This document shows, piece by piece, positions 26,304-36,700 of a stretch of DNA of 64,000 bases (position 1 is the first letter of the stretch; every line of letters begins with the position of its first letter). The notes beneath the pieces were generated by a model that ran no database searches, was not told the origin of the DNA, and worked only from the letters and a program-made list of their open reading frames with translations. The stretch is from assembly GCA_004124535.1 (NCBI GenBank), contig SCKQ01000006.1, forward strand, positions 1 through 64,000. The letters are read 5' to 3'. A program made the translations under genes and the position numbers. This DNA is from Fidelibacterota bacterium (GTDB lineage: Bacteria; Marinisomatota; Marinisomatia; Marinisomatales; TCS55).

Positions 26304-26654
26304 ATGGCGAAGTCCAACGAACCGATCTGGTGGTCGCTGTTTTCAGCCGGCGGCATGGTAGCAGCTATGGTGCTTCCCATCTTGATCATCATAACGGGTA
26401 TCTTGGTACCGTTTGGATTGGCGGGCGACGATCCTCTAAATTTCGAAAGAATTCATACCGCCGTGTCTCACCCACTCATAAAGCTGGTCTTTTTCTCCGT
26501 AATTTCCCTTCCGTTTTTCCATTGGGCTCACCGCTTCCGCTTCACCCTTGCAGATGTGGGGCTGAAGTCCGTGAGCACCCTTATCTCCATCCTTTGCTAT
26601 GGTGGGGCGATTGCTGGAACAATCGTTGCAGTAGTTATACTCTGGAATATTTAG
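26304..26654 (+). CDS. frdD: Fumarate reductase membrane anchor subunit D
   Basis: The 116-residue protein has three TMs and starts at the ATG two bases after the frdC stop. The N-terminal SNEPIWWSLFSAGGMVAAMV and GILVPFGLAGDDPLNFERI match FrdD. It completes the four-subunit quinol:fumarate reductase. It is convergent with tonB, 84 bases away. An overlapping 143-residue open frame on the same strand is a shadow. Confidence 0.9.
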   Translation: MAKSNEPIWWSLFSAGGMVAAMVLPILIIITGILVPFGLAGDDPLNFERIHTAVSHPLIKLVFFSVISLPFFHWAHRFRFTLADVGLKSVSTLISILCYGGAIAGTIVAVVILWNI

Positions 26655-26665
26655 AAAAGATAAAG

Positions 26666-26738
26666 CAGCTTCCAAAGCTGAAGAATAAATTAATATTTTA
26701 TTAGGAATGAAAAAGCCCCTGAATCAGTGTGGTTTTTT
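26666..26738 (+). terminator. Possible weak terminator elements between convergent frdD and tonB
   Basis: The gap holds two short hairpins. CAGCTT-CCA-AAGCTG is at 26666-26680. AAAAAGCC pairs with GGTTTTTT, with one wobble, at 26710-26738; the second ends in a T run that could stop plus-strand transcripts. Both stems are short, so the call is tentative. Confidence 0.35.
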
Positions 26739-27355
26739 TATTTGAGTCTGAAATTCACCGGGATAGAAATCCAAACACCTACAGCCCGTTCACGCTGCTT
26801 AGCCGGCAAAAAGCGGGTTTTACGGATTGCCTTTATAGCTGCCTCATCCAACCCAGTGTTTGGGATACCTTTTAAAATAATTGTTTCTTTTACTCGTCCT
26901 TTTTTATCTACAAAGACCTGAACAATGACTGTGCCTTCGATCCCAGCCTCTTGAGCAATTTCAGGATATTTTGGCTTTATAGGAGTGAGCGGCTTGGGAG
27001 GATCGTCATAAGGTATAAATTTTACTCGAGGTCCATCAGGCGGCGGCGGCGGTGCGTCCCACGCCTCAAAACTCCCCAGGTCTGTTTCTTCAATGGTTAA
27101 ATCGTCTGCTAAATCTTCATCTTCTGATTCAATCGGAACAGAGGGACGTGCTGGCGGCGGCGGCAAATCTAACTGCTGGGTTTGCGGAATATCTATCTGT
27201 TCAATAATAATTTGATTGGCTTCATCTAATATAAAAACATTAAAATTTCGAGGAATAAATAAAAACCCAAATGTTATTAACAATACACCAGCCAGCCCTG
27301 CAATACGTATTGTAACCGGATAATTGAATCTTAATGCTGGTAAATATTTGTCCAT
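26738..27355 (-). CDS. tonB: TonB family energy transducer
   Basis: The 205-residue protein has an N-terminal TM (about residues 16-35) and a proline/acid-rich periplasmic spacer (PPPPARPSVP, PPPPPDGPRV). The C-terminal TonB domain reads KYPEIAQEAGIEGTVIVQVF and AIRKTRFLPAKQRERAVGV. It passes inner-membrane energy to outer-membrane receptors. It follows exbB-exbD-exbD on the same strand with a 3-base gap, forming one TonB operon. Confidence 0.93.
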   Translation of the reverse strand: MDKYLPALRFNYPVTIRIAGLAGVLLITFGFLFIPRNFNVFILDEANQIIIEQIDIPQTQQLDLPPPPARPSVPIESEDEDLADDLTIEETDLGSFEAWDAPPPPPDGPRVKFIPYDDPPKPLTPIKPKYPEIAQEAGIEGTVIVQVFVDKKGRVKETIILKGIPNTGLDEAAIKAIRKTRFLPAKQRERAVGVWISIPVNFRLK

Positions 27356-27358
27356 ACT

Positions 27359-27769
27359 TTATTCAACTGCTGTTTTGGTTGAATAGTTCAATTTTAAAGC
27401 GTCTGCTTTTCTAAGTTCATTATGAATATTTGATATCAACCCCATTTTTGCAGATTTATCAGCTTTTAACGAAACAGTTAACAAAGGGTCCGCAGCACGT
27501 ATATCATACATCACATGGCGTACATTCTCAACAGTGTGTAGTTTATCCTGAATCGAAATCAAGCCTTCTTTTGAAACCCAGATATGAGATGTATGCCGTT
27601 TTGATTTAAGCTTTTCAATCCGCTTCGCCCTAGGGAGTTCCACAGGAAGACCGGAGTATTCTCGGAGGACAGTTGTGACCATGAAAAAGATCAGCAACAT
27701 AAAAATGATATCAGGCATGGACGCAGTTGGAATGTCGCTTGAGACCTTCGTTTTTCGCTGGATCTTCAT
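27359..27769 (-). CDS. exbD: ExbD/TolR family protein (second copy)
   Basis: The 136-residue protein has a single N-terminal TM with the ion-coupling aspartate in IPTASMPDIIFMLLIFFMVT and a periplasmic domain typical of ExbD/TolR. It works with ExbB to use the proton gradient for TonB. Its start overlaps the stop of the first exbD copy by one base. Having two ExbD genes in tandem is common in FCB-group bacteria and suggests a heteromeric complex. Confidence 0.92.
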   Translation of the reverse strand: MKIQRKTKVSSDIPTASMPDIIFMLLIFFMVTTVLREYSGLPVELPRAKRIEKLKSKRHTSHIWVSKEGLISIQDKLHTVENVRHVMYDIRAADPLLTVSLKADKSAKMGLISNIHNELRKADALKLNYSTKTAVE

Positions 27770-28164
27770 TAATCAATTTCCGCTATGGAAATACGCTTGG
27801 CATTAGCCATTTTGAGCTGATCAATTACTGCTATGTAATCACTGTACTTTGTTTTTTCATGGGCTTTTACAGAAATGATCAGCTTGTCATTTTCAGCTAT
27901 CTTGCGCCGAATTTCTTTGCTGATATCTTTTGTTTTGATCGGTTGACCACCTAGCAGAACATTGCCGCTGGAATTAATTAGACAATTAAGAATATTGTCT
28001 TTTTTAATCTCTATTTCTTCCCCTTCAGCAGGCAGAATAATACCCAACCCTTTGTCCATATCAATCGTAGTGGTTACCAGAAAGAATATGAGCAGTAGAA
28101 AAGCAATATCTGCCATGGAGGCTGTGGGGATTTCCCCGCGTTTAAAGCGGCGCTTCTTTTTCAT
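27769..28164 (-). CDS. exbD: ExbD/TolR family protein (first copy)
   Basis: The 131-residue protein has the same layout as its neighbour: a basic N-terminus, then IPTASMADIAFLLLIFFLVT with the key aspartate, then a periplasmic domain. The two copies differ clearly outside the TM, so they are old duplicates. It lies 12 bases after exbB. Confidence 0.92.
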   Translation of the reverse strand: MKKKRRFKRGEIPTASMADIAFLLLIFFLVTTTIDMDKGLGIILPAEGEEIEIKKDNILNCLINSSGNVLLGGQPIKTKDISKEIRRKIAENDKLIISVKAHEKTKYSDYIAVIDQLKMANAKRISIAEID

Positions 28165-28176
28165 CGTGGCGGTGTA

Positions 28177-28797
28177 TTATTTTTTATTTGTTTCCATCTC
28201 ATAGAGATGGTCAACTAGTTGTATGGACTGTTCTTCCATTTCCAAAACCAGTTTGTCAATACGTGATATAAAGATATTCTGGAAAATTTGAATGATCATC
28301 GCCACGATCAATCCAAAGGCAGTCGTTAATAGCGCTTGCGAAATACCACCCGCTACAACAGCCGGTGAAATATCATCGGCTGCCGCAATAGCATCAAAAG
28401 CATTGACCATACCAGCAACTGTACCGGTAAATCCAAGCATGGGTGCAATGGTAATCACTGCGTTCAGCCAGATCATGTTTTTTTCCAGAAAGGACATTTC
28501 TAACGATCCCGCGTTTTGGATAGCCTTTTCCACTTCATTGATACCACGGTGGACCCGGGAAAGCCCAGCGTGAAAAATTTCAGCAACTGGACCGTTTGTT
28601 TTTTCACATAATTCGAGCGTTTCTTTTACACCCTTGCTGTCCAATGTACTGTTTACATCTTCAAAAAACTTTTGGGCGTTTATTGATGACATGATCAGGG
28701 CATAAAAGCGTTCCCCTACAAATGCAAGACCAAAAACAAGTGACAGAAGAATGGGCCACATGAAAGGTCCGCCGTTTACAAAATATTCGACTAGCAT
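28177..28797 (-). CDS. exbB: ExbB/TolQ family proton channel protein
   Basis: The 206-residue protein has three TMs. The conserved ExbB core reads ITIAPMLGFTGTVAGMVNAF (about residues 117-136) and AVVAGGISQALLTTAFGLIVAM. It belongs to the ExbB/TolQ branch, unlike the true MotA at 13896, which has four TMs and a long loop. It forms the channel powering TonB with the ExbD pair. It is the first gene of the tonB operon, 102 bases from the protease gene. Confidence 0.92.
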   Translation of the reverse strand: MLVEYFVNGGPFMWPILLSLVFGLAFVGERFYALIMSSINAQKFFEDVNSTLDSKGVKETLELCEKTNGPVAEIFHAGLSRVHRGINEVEKAIQNAGSLEMSFLEKNMIWLNAVITIAPMLGFTGTVAGMVNAFDAIAAADDISPAVVAGGISQALLTTAFGLIVAMIIQIFQNIFISRIDKLVLEMEEQSIQLVDHLYEMETNKK

Positions 28798-28899
28798 CTA
28801 GTCCTCCGTTGTTCTATTTATTGTTTATTTTCCTCGGAAAAATTGACGCTGAAATTATTAATTCTGATAGGGAATGTCAATAAATCCAATTATTTTAAT

Positions 28900-30507
28900 T
28901 TACTGTGAATTATTGATAAATTTAGCGGCTTCATTAAAATAATTTAAAGCGCTTATAACCTGATTATCATAGTGTAAACGAATGCCAATTGCTTCATCTT
29001 TACCCCAATGAGCGCTGGCAATTTCAGATTTTAACATATTTAAAATATAATCTTTATCCGTTTCCAATTCGTCCGGATTCAGTTCAATTTCTTCATTTGC
29101 TGCATAATCTAAAAACATGTGAAAGTCACTTTCATCAAGTTTCCAGTAGGACTTGAAATTTTCATATGTATTAAACTCATCGCGGTGGTTACTAGCATAA
29201 TTTGATCCCCAATTGAAAAAAGGACGTTTCATATGGGTAAGCAATCTTTGCGTATTTTTTTGAAGTTTTAAGTCATAGGCAATGTATTGATCAGGCGTGA
29301 TTCCACCTCCACCATAGACAATCCTGCCTGATCGTGTTTTATATTTTGGTCTTAGTTCCTTTAAAGAATCCAAGACAGTTTCACGATTTTCAATATATAG
29401 GTCTTTATAATAATCCCTTGTATCGCCATTAGAATATGGCCGTTGAATAAGACGACCGCTGGGTGTGTAATAACGGGCAATGGTGACTCGGATAGCTGAG
29501 CCATCATTTAATGGTAATTGTCGTTGGACCAGGCCTTTACCAAAACTGGTTTCGCCCACTACGAGACCCCTGTCAAGATCTTGAATGGCACCAGCAACAA
29601 TTTCACTGGCACTGGCAGAACCCCGGTTTATCAAAACAATGAGCGGGTAGTCCTCGCGTCCCTGCGCGGGATCTGCAATAAACACTTGTTCCATTTTTTG
29701 ACTTTTTCCCTTTGTAAAAACAAGAGTGTCTTCCCGAGCGATAAACAAGTTACTGATAGCTGCGGCCTGTTCCAGGAAACCACCGCTGTTATTGCGTAGA
29801 TCCAAAACAAGCTTTTTCATGCCTTGGGCTTCAAGCTGATTGAATGACGTGCGGACTTCTTCATCTGTTGCTGCAGAAAACCGTGTTAGCCAGATATAAC
29901 CTGTTTCATTGTCCAGCATTAAAGCTGCTCGTACGCTATAAATAGGAATATCATCCCGTATAATTATTACGTCGAACTTATCACCTCCCAATCGTCTTAT
30001 GGTGATCTCAACACTTGTTCCTTTAGGGCCGCGCAGCTTTTTGAAAACATCTTTTTTGGTGATTTCATAGGCATCTTCACCATTTATAGCAATAATCTGA
30101 TCGCCCGGCATTAGCCCTGCCCGTTCGGAGGGACTGTCGGCAACAGGAGATATAACGGTAATATAGCCGTTCAAAATGTCGAATTCAATTCCAATCCCCT
30201 GGAAAGAACCTCGAAAAAGTTCATCAATTTCTTCCTGCTGTTTAGCAGGGATATAAATTGAATGAGGGTCCAATTGTTTAAATATACCCTGAAATGCTCC
30301 TTCCATCAGTTCATCCATATCCACATCTTCGAAATAAAATTGATTGATGTAATATAGAATCTGGTTCATAATCTTGAATTTACCTTCAATAGCGCTGTAT
30401 GGATTTTTGGAATACAGGATTTGTGAAAGGGGAATAATAGCAAACAGCGCAACACTAATTATAGTAAGCGCGAAAGGAATCCGTTGAAATTTTTTCTTAT
30501 TTTTCAT
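28900..30507 (-). CDS. S41 family C-terminal processing peptidase (CtpA-like)
   Basis: The 535-residue protein has an N-terminal signal or TM anchor (about residues 12-30). A PDZ domain follows (GIEFDILNGYITVISPV to GPKGTSVEITIRRLGG), then the S41 catalytic domain with the nucleophile serine in NRGSASASEIVAGAIQ and the lysine in GETSFGKGLVQ. About 150 C-terminal residues follow the catalytic core. It cleaves envelope proteins near their C-termini. It is separate from the exb operon by 102 bases. Confidence 0.93.
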   Translation of the reverse strand: MKNKKKFQRIPFALTIISVALFAIIPLSQILYSKNPYSAIEGKFKIMNQILYYINQFYFEDVDMDELMEGAFQGIFKQLDPHSIYIPAKQQEEIDELFRGSFQGIGIEFDILNGYITVISPVADSPSERAGLMPGDQIIAINGEDAYEITKKDVFKKLRGPKGTSVEITIRRLGGDKFDVIIIRDDIPIYSVRAALMLDNETGYIWLTRFSAATDEEVRTSFNQLEAQGMKKLVLDLRNNSGGFLEQAAAISNLFIAREDTLVFTKGKSQKMEQVFIADPAQGREDYPLIVLINRGSASASEIVAGAIQDLDRGLVVGETSFGKGLVQRQLPLNDGSAIRVTIARYYTPSGRLIQRPYSNGDTRDYYKDLYIENRETVLDSLKELRPKYKTRSGRIVYGGGGITPDQYIAYDLKLQKNTQRLLTHMKRPFFNWGSNYASNHRDEFNTYENFKSYWKLDESDFHMFLDYAANEEIELNPDELETDKDYILNMLKSEIASAHWGKDEAIGIRLHYDNQVISALNYFNEAAKFINNSQ

Positions 30508-30548
30508 TGATTTAATTTATAGAAAAAAGGGACGAAAATAGCCTGAAA

Positions 30549-31469
30549 TTATAGGCCAAAATAAAACATGGTACGTATAGTTAATCCCTGTAATGACGAT
30601 TTTGGTGAGTCTGCAATCTGTTTACGATCATTTAAATACCATTCTCCAGGTCCGATTGTTCCCTGATTATATCCAAGACTCAAGCGTAATCCCACACGAT
30701 CCATGATTTGCCATTTGACCGCAATATATGGTTGAAAATTGAAGAATGTACCACTAAGGTCCGTCAGACCACCATAACCGGTTACAGGCGCAAGCGCTGT
30801 CCCCTGCAGAGCAGAAATAATGGAATCTGCTTCAGTGCTTGTATAAGAAGAATCAACACTGTAATAAAGAACGCCGTTTGCAACCGTACCGAACATGTTT
30901 GAAAACAAATTATTCCACTGAGCTTCGCCAGTGTGCTGGTCAATGCTGACATTGATTCTTCCAACTCCCATCAAAGCGCCACCAGAGATTTCCAGATCCC
31001 TGAAAATAGGTACAACGTACTCTAATATGACCGCCCCAAGTGTAAATGAAAACTTGGCGGAAACAGTTGGTCTAAAACTGCCCTCATACTGCACAATTTT
31101 ATCACTATTTGGATCAAGAATGGATGTTGGCAGCTGAATTCCTACAGAATCATTTGTCTCCTGATAAAAATAAACGTCCATGATATTGCTGATCCTAGAT
31201 GAGCCAAGCCCGGCGTAACCGCCGAGCCGCCAGCGCCCGGCAATTTGGGTAAACCCTTCACCTCCGTGAACAATAAAAGGATCATCAAAATTACTCGTGT
31301 TTAATCCAAGTGAGGACATCATTGAGGCTCCAGGAATTGAATCTAAAGTGATATACATTGGGCTGTACCCAATGCCGCCGCCGTAATAGTCCTGAATGGG
31401 ATATAGATCGCTCTGGGCTTTTAATAATAATGGAAGTAATTGCAGTATGAAAAATGCTTTGTTCAGCAT
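30549..31469 (-). CDS. Predicted outer-membrane or periplasmic beta-rich protein, unknown family
   Basis: The protein has 306 residues from the ATG at 31469, which starts a clean signal peptide (MLNKAFFILQLLPLLLKAQS); an ATG 36 bases upstream gives an unnatural N-terminal extension. The rest alternates glycine/aromatic strands (YYGGGIGYSPMYI, RWRLGGYAGLGSSRI, VGLRLSLGYNQGTIG) and ends with an aromatic/leucine strand (TIRTMFYFGL). This is typical of an outer-membrane barrel. The function is unknown. It lies 41 bases upstream of the protease gene on the same strand. Confidence 0.65.
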   Translation of the reverse strand: MLNKAFFILQLLPLLLKAQSDLYPIQDYYGGGIGYSPMYITLDSIPGASMMSSLGLNTSNFDDPFIVHGGEGFTQIAGRWRLGGYAGLGSSRISNIMDVYFYQETNDSVGIQLPTSILDPNSDKIVQYEGSFRPTVSAKFSFTLGAVILEYVVPIFRDLEISGGALMGVGRINVSIDQHTGEAQWNNLFSNMFGTVANGVLYYSVDSSYTSTEADSIISALQGTALAPVTGYGGLTDLSGTFFNFQPYIAVKWQIMDRVGLRLSLGYNQGTIGPGEWYLNDRKQIADSPKSSLQGLTIRTMFYFGL

Positions 31470-31724
31470 TGTTATCCCATGGTTCTTATGCAATACATTA
31501 TTCAATTTATGTTTTCCAACTTCAATTGGAGAAGGAAAATATTGCGGCGAATTTAGACAATTCTTTGGGTAAAACGGGCTCTTTTCCTTGTATTTTTCGA
31601 GAGGGGAAGACTATATTCCTTTTCAGTAAAAGTAAGGGAACTTCAATTAAATGGCGTTTTGTTTTACGTTGTAATTTACTCCCTGTCCAATAGTTGATTC
31701 GAGTTATAAATAAACGGTTACTTA

Positions 31725-33770
31725 ATGAGACCAAAAAAATGGTGTATTTATGCAGTATTCCTGCACTTATCAGCCCACGCGGGACAGATGAATGTTAACG
31801 GACCATTCGATCTCAACGGTAATGGACTGGATGAAGTGCTTCTATTTACAGAAAACCAGCTGCGATTTGTAGAAATTCAAAGCAACGGTTCACATGCAGT
31901 GCTATGGGAGGCAACGCCTGAAAACTATGCAATAAAAGATGCTATCATTTACGATTTAGCCAGCGATGGTATAGCTGAACTAATCATACTGGCTGACTTC
32001 TTACCTGGAGAGCGCAGCGATGGGAATAAATGGCTGCATCTTTACACTTGGACAGATTCAATTTTTGTTCCACAAACAATCTCTATTGATAATGGGGAGG
32101 TATTGCATCCAAACAATTGTGACGTAGATAAACAATCGGGAATTTTATCTATAGCTGTCGGGAGTCCTTTTCGGGCGGCAGTTTTATTGCAGGCAGTTAA
32201 ACAAGAGAAAAATCTGATGGCCAATATTGTAAATATTGAATTACCAGATATATTGCATAATGGATTCGGTCAGGTGTTTTCCAGTTTCATGAATTTAGCG
32301 GGAGAACAACACTTGGCAGTTTTTAGTCCCGAAAATGAAATATTAAAAGTAGTATTGTTTCGCGCTGACGAAGTGCCAGTAGTTGTAGTTGAAAATTTGT
32401 TGCCTCTAAATGGGGCGCGTAATTTAATTGGTTCAGCAATCCAAAAAACAGATTTGGACGATGATCAACGAGAAGAACTGCAATTGCCTTTTGCCAATGG
32501 GAAAGTATTGACATTGGCATTTGTTGACAGCGTACTTGTACTTACTGAAAGTAAATTCAGCGGGCAGAATATTTTTGTTCTTCCGGATAATGCCAGCGAA
32601 GAATCAATTAATTCGGTTATTTCATCTCGAGCCGAATCCGGACTTTATGATCTATTTGATCCAAAGAAACCAGACTCTTTAATCGTGATAGTTCCGGATG
32701 ACACTTTGAGATTGGGCGATACGCTCAATTATAGAGCAGCCATGGATACAGCCACGGGTTTTTATAGTTTTCACTGGTTGTCGCAACCTGCAGACAGTGC
32801 CTATTTTGATCCAACCACAGGAAATATTACCTGGATTCCAAGACGAGAAGATCTAGGTGAACATGAATTCAGATTTTATGCAGAAAAACGATTGAAGGAA
32901 CAGCTGATTTCAGATGTAGACGATCTTGGAGATCGTCATAGAATACTACCTGTATTGGAGGAAGCAGAGCAGACATATGTTGTAATTGTAATTGATACTG
33001 TAAAGCCGCCCGTTATCTATATACCACCACCGTATAAACCATACATAGTTTCTGTTTATACACCAAGTAAAACAGAAGGGAATGAACGTTTTATTTTTGA
33101 TGGCGTCCCTTCGTTTGATGTAAAGATCAATGAACTTGATATTCCTAATAATCCTTCAACTTTTCATATTATTTCCGCAAATCTTGGCAGTATTAAAAAA
33201 GATAAACGTGTCGATTTTTCATATTCATTAAACACGGACAGTATTGCAAAAATTACACTTACTATAGATCATGATCTGGCAGAAAATGTTATTCACGCAA
33301 GTGTTGAACCACCTGTGGATACAGATACCCTATTTTTAAACCCAACAGATTGGCGATCTGAATTACATCACTATCCAACATATCGTTTTAATGGATTCCC
33401 CGAATCTCTACGTCTTGGAGAAACTGAAAATGGCATTTCATTATTTGACAGTGATAATAAGCGTAAACCCAAAAAATATGCCTATATTTCTATATCCACT
33501 CCATTGGCGGACAACAGGCACAGGTTGTCTATAAACATGACAGAGATTGAATTATGGACTATTAAAGGAAATATAACCATTGATAGCACCGGTAATAAAA
33601 AAGCCAGCACCACCATTATCTTTTCAGGGGAATTTGATCCCCAAAATATAACCGCTGAAATGCATGCTTCTGAAAATATGGCCCAGCGAGCAATGGAATT
33701 GCAATATAAAATTCTGGAATTTATGGGTGTTGATAGTGTTGCAGTAGATAAGACAGGAGCAGAAAATTGA
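31725..33770 (+). CDS. Large exported protein with calcium-loop propeller repeats and an Ig-like domain
   Basis: The 681-residue protein has a signal peptide (about residues 3-19). FG-GAP/VCBS-like loops follow (FDLNGNGLDEVLLF at about 27-40, YDLASDGIAELIIL, TDLDDDQREELQL). One putative-Ig (He_PIG) domain (FYSFHWLSQPADSAYFDPTT, about 345-364) is next. The C-terminal part of about 250 residues was not recognised. It is paralogous in layout to the next gene, which starts on its stop codon. A 219-base gap upstream is likely the promoter region. It is probably a cell-surface or periplasmic binding protein; the ligand is unknown. Confidence 0.6.
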   Translation: MRPKKWCIYAVFLHLSAHAGQMNVNGPFDLNGNGLDEVLLFTENQLRFVEIQSNGSHAVLWEATPENYAIKDAIIYDLASDGIAELIILADFLPGERSDGNKWLHLYTWTDSIFVPQTISIDNGEVLHPNNCDVDKQSGILSIAVGSPFRAAVLLQAVKQEKNLMANIVNIELPDILHNGFGQVFSSFMNLAGEQHLAVFSPENEILKVVLFRADEVPVVVVENLLPLNGARNLIGSAIQKTDLDDDQREELQLPFANGKVLTLAFVDSVLVLTESKFSGQNIFVLPDNASEESINSVISSRAESGLYDLFDPKKPDSLIVIVPDDTLRLGDTLNYRAAMDTATGFYSFHWLSQPADSAYFDPTTGNITWIPRREDLGEHEFRFYAEKRLKEQLISDVDDLGDRHRILPVLEEAEQTYVVIVIDTVKPPVIYIPPPYKPYIVSVYTPSKTEGNERFIFDGVPSFDVKINELDIPNNPSTFHIISANLGSIKKDKRVDFSYSLNTDSIAKITLTIDHDLAENVIHASVEPPVDTDTLFLNPTDWRSELHHYPTYRFNGFPESLRLGETENGISLFDSDNKRKPKKYAYISISTPLADNRHRLSINMTEIELWTIKGNITIDSTGNKKASTTIIFSGEFDPQNITAEMHASENMAQRAMELQYKILEFMGVDSVAVDKTGAEN

Positions 33771-36700
33771 TGAAACGGATCATCATATTGCTATCATTGA
33801 TTTTCAGTGTTCTGCTTGGGAAAGACCTACAGATCATTCACATGGAAGGAACATTTGATCTGGACGATGATGGGCTTATTGAGTTTGCCTCCATAGAAGT
33901 AGGCAGAGAAAACGGTAACTACATTTCAATGATCCGTTATTATGAGATTGATGGTGACGGCTATCAACAGTTGAACTGGGAATTGGCTGCTCCGGATGGT
34001 TTATTGGGAAATTTTGTGAATTTAAAAATAGGCGACCTAGACGGTAATGGTACTCCTGAGCTTATTACAATCATGAACCTCACCGATGAAAATGAAGAAC
34101 GCATTTTGCATCCTATTGTTTATTATTATCCTTGGGATGGTACAGGCTTTAGCGAAACTCCAGCCAGTACGCTAAATTTATCTGAACGAAACACATTTCT
34201 GCGTTGCCACAATTTTGAATTATTAGATCGGGACAATGATGGTGATCAGGAATTATTAGTTTCATTGGGTAGTCCAGTCCGGGGACTTGCTGTTGTGGAT
34301 GTCAATAGTGATGGTGAATTAGAAATAACCACACGATTGGAACCAGAATCCATGCGTTTTGGTTCTGGATTTGTTTATGCTGGAGTTGTTGACTGGAATC
34401 GTGACGGCTATGATGATATCATAAGTTTCAGTCCTGAAGGCAATGTGATGAAAGCACAGCCTTTTATGAATATCAATGGCTCTTTTCAACAAGGGACAGC
34501 AACCCACACAACAATTGCAGGAATGAATGGGTTTATCAATCGTGCAGTAACAATAACGGACTGGGACTCGGATGGATTTTTAGATGTAATAACCCCTTTC
34601 CAAAGCGGTCATTTAATTGCTTTAACTCTATCGGAAGCTGGTATCGATATTGATAATATACCAAATGAAGCAGGTCCTTTATCTGATGTTCAGATAGGAG
34701 ATTTTGACCACGATACCTATAAAGATTTATTACTTGTCTCTGGCGAAATGAACATGATAACCATTTCATTTGGCGCTGCAACTCCCGCAGAAAAAAGTGA
34801 AAATTATTTTACACTAATAGTTGATACAGTCGATATTCAGATTTTTTCAGCTATTCCAATTATACAACAGGGTAAATATATTGGCACGACAATTGCTGCC
34901 GGCTGGAATGGTGATGAAACATCTGTCTTTCTTACAGACTTGGGCTTACCGCCACCTATTGATAAACCGGCCATTCAGGATACGTTAGCCGAACGCATAG
35001 ATTTATTGGATATATTTCCGGAAATCGCCGGTCTTGATATTGGCACCTTGGCCGCTGGCACCAAACCGATGAAATCACTCGGCCAGCCCTTGCCAAAAGG
35101 TGTACTACCACGCCACGTACTGCCCGTTGATCAATTATTTGTGTATTCAATCCCGGAAGATGAGGCGCGCCAGTTTTACAGTTTTCGCTGGTTGCTGCCG
35201 CCACCAAAAGGTATGTTTTTTCATTACGAAACACGTTCTATTCAATGGGTCCCGGACGGTACACAACTAGGCGCGTATAAATTAGCGTATCATGTAGAAA
35301 TGAAAGCTGGGGAAACCGTTGAGCTTGAATCTGAAGAAGAAGCTCTACTCACGTATAAAGTAATACCACATCTGGAAGGGTACGATGAACGTCTCTGGAT
35401 TTATGTAAATGATGTACCGGAATTCATTTCTGAACTGGCAGGCACTGAATTTGTGGCCAATTCCTTGTTCACATATCAACCGGTAGTGGATGATAAAAAT
35501 CACGACGCAAAGCTGCAGTTCATTTTGGAAACAGCTCCCAATGGAATGGAGATGGACTCCAGCGGAGCCTTATACTGGCAAACGGACAGCAGTCATGTAA
35601 ATATTTATGATGTACGTATTGTAGTATCGGACGGCTTCGATCGTGCTGTGCAGGAATTCCGACTTTTTGCCCGTGCGGGTGTAATAATCCTGTCTGAACC
35701 GGATTCCATCATTCGCGTGGATGAATTATTCAAATACCAAGTAGATGTATGGCGCCCGGATTTAGATCAGGAATTGACGTATAAAATGCTGTATAAACCT
35801 TTAGGCATGACCCTTTCAGAAAATGGTCTTGTGGAGTGGACGCCTGTAGTAACTCAAATTGATTCTCAAAATTTTGCAATTGTTGCCAACCACGGAGTTG
35901 CAGCTGATACACAAGAAGTTATTTTATTTGTCAACCATCCGCCGGTTATTGATCGCGCTCCGCCGCCCATGAACAAAGTTAATTTGGGTTATGTATGGGA
36001 TTTTCAATTGGAAGTAACAGATCCCAATGTGAATGACGTCCTAACCTATACGGCTGTGGAAATGCCTGATGGAATGCGCATGGATCCTTTTACCGGGCGT
36101 TTGCGCTGGGAACCCACCCGAGATGAAATGGACTTTGGTCATTTGAAGATCGAAGTCGATGACGGAAATGATGTTCGGACAATTGTAGCAGATTTCTTTA
36201 TCAACTCCCCTATTAAATTGGTATCGATTCCGGTCATGCAGGCCACAGTAGGGCAGCAGTACAAATATAAGATTATGACAACAGATCTGAACAAAGGTTC
36301 GCTTTTACCTTTTAGTCATGTTGTAAAACTGGAAGACACAGAAAAAGCCCGAGTGTATGCTGTCAATATTGCCGACGATGTTTATCGTGAAAATGTGGAT
36401 CGATACATCGGAGACTGGAACGCGGCAGATGTTGTTTATATGACCAGCCAAGGGGAGATGGAGTCAGATGAATTCAACCGCCTGAATTTGAAGCGTTATG
36501 TGCACTCTATTTTTTGGGAGGACGATCGGCTGATTATCATCATCGAAGAAAAAGATGATCGGTCCGTAAGTGTTAAAGATGCTCTATGGGAATTTTTCCA
36601 AGGATCAAAAGGTAAGCCGCCCAAAGTTATCGTGGAACGTAGGAGCGCTATTCGCTACACGTTAGAAGAGTTTCCCGATGGCATGGAAGTGGATGAATTT

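Noticed and set aside
26273..26704. 143-codon plus-strand frame overlapping frdC/frdD
   Set aside because: It is an out-of-frame shadow of frdD; frdD has the conserved family sequence and this frame has none.
31454..31734. Open frames of 79 (plus) and 70 (minus) codons in the gap upstream of the giant proteins
   Set aside because: They overlap each other and the flanking gene ends, have no motif and low coding character. The gap is more likely a promoter region.
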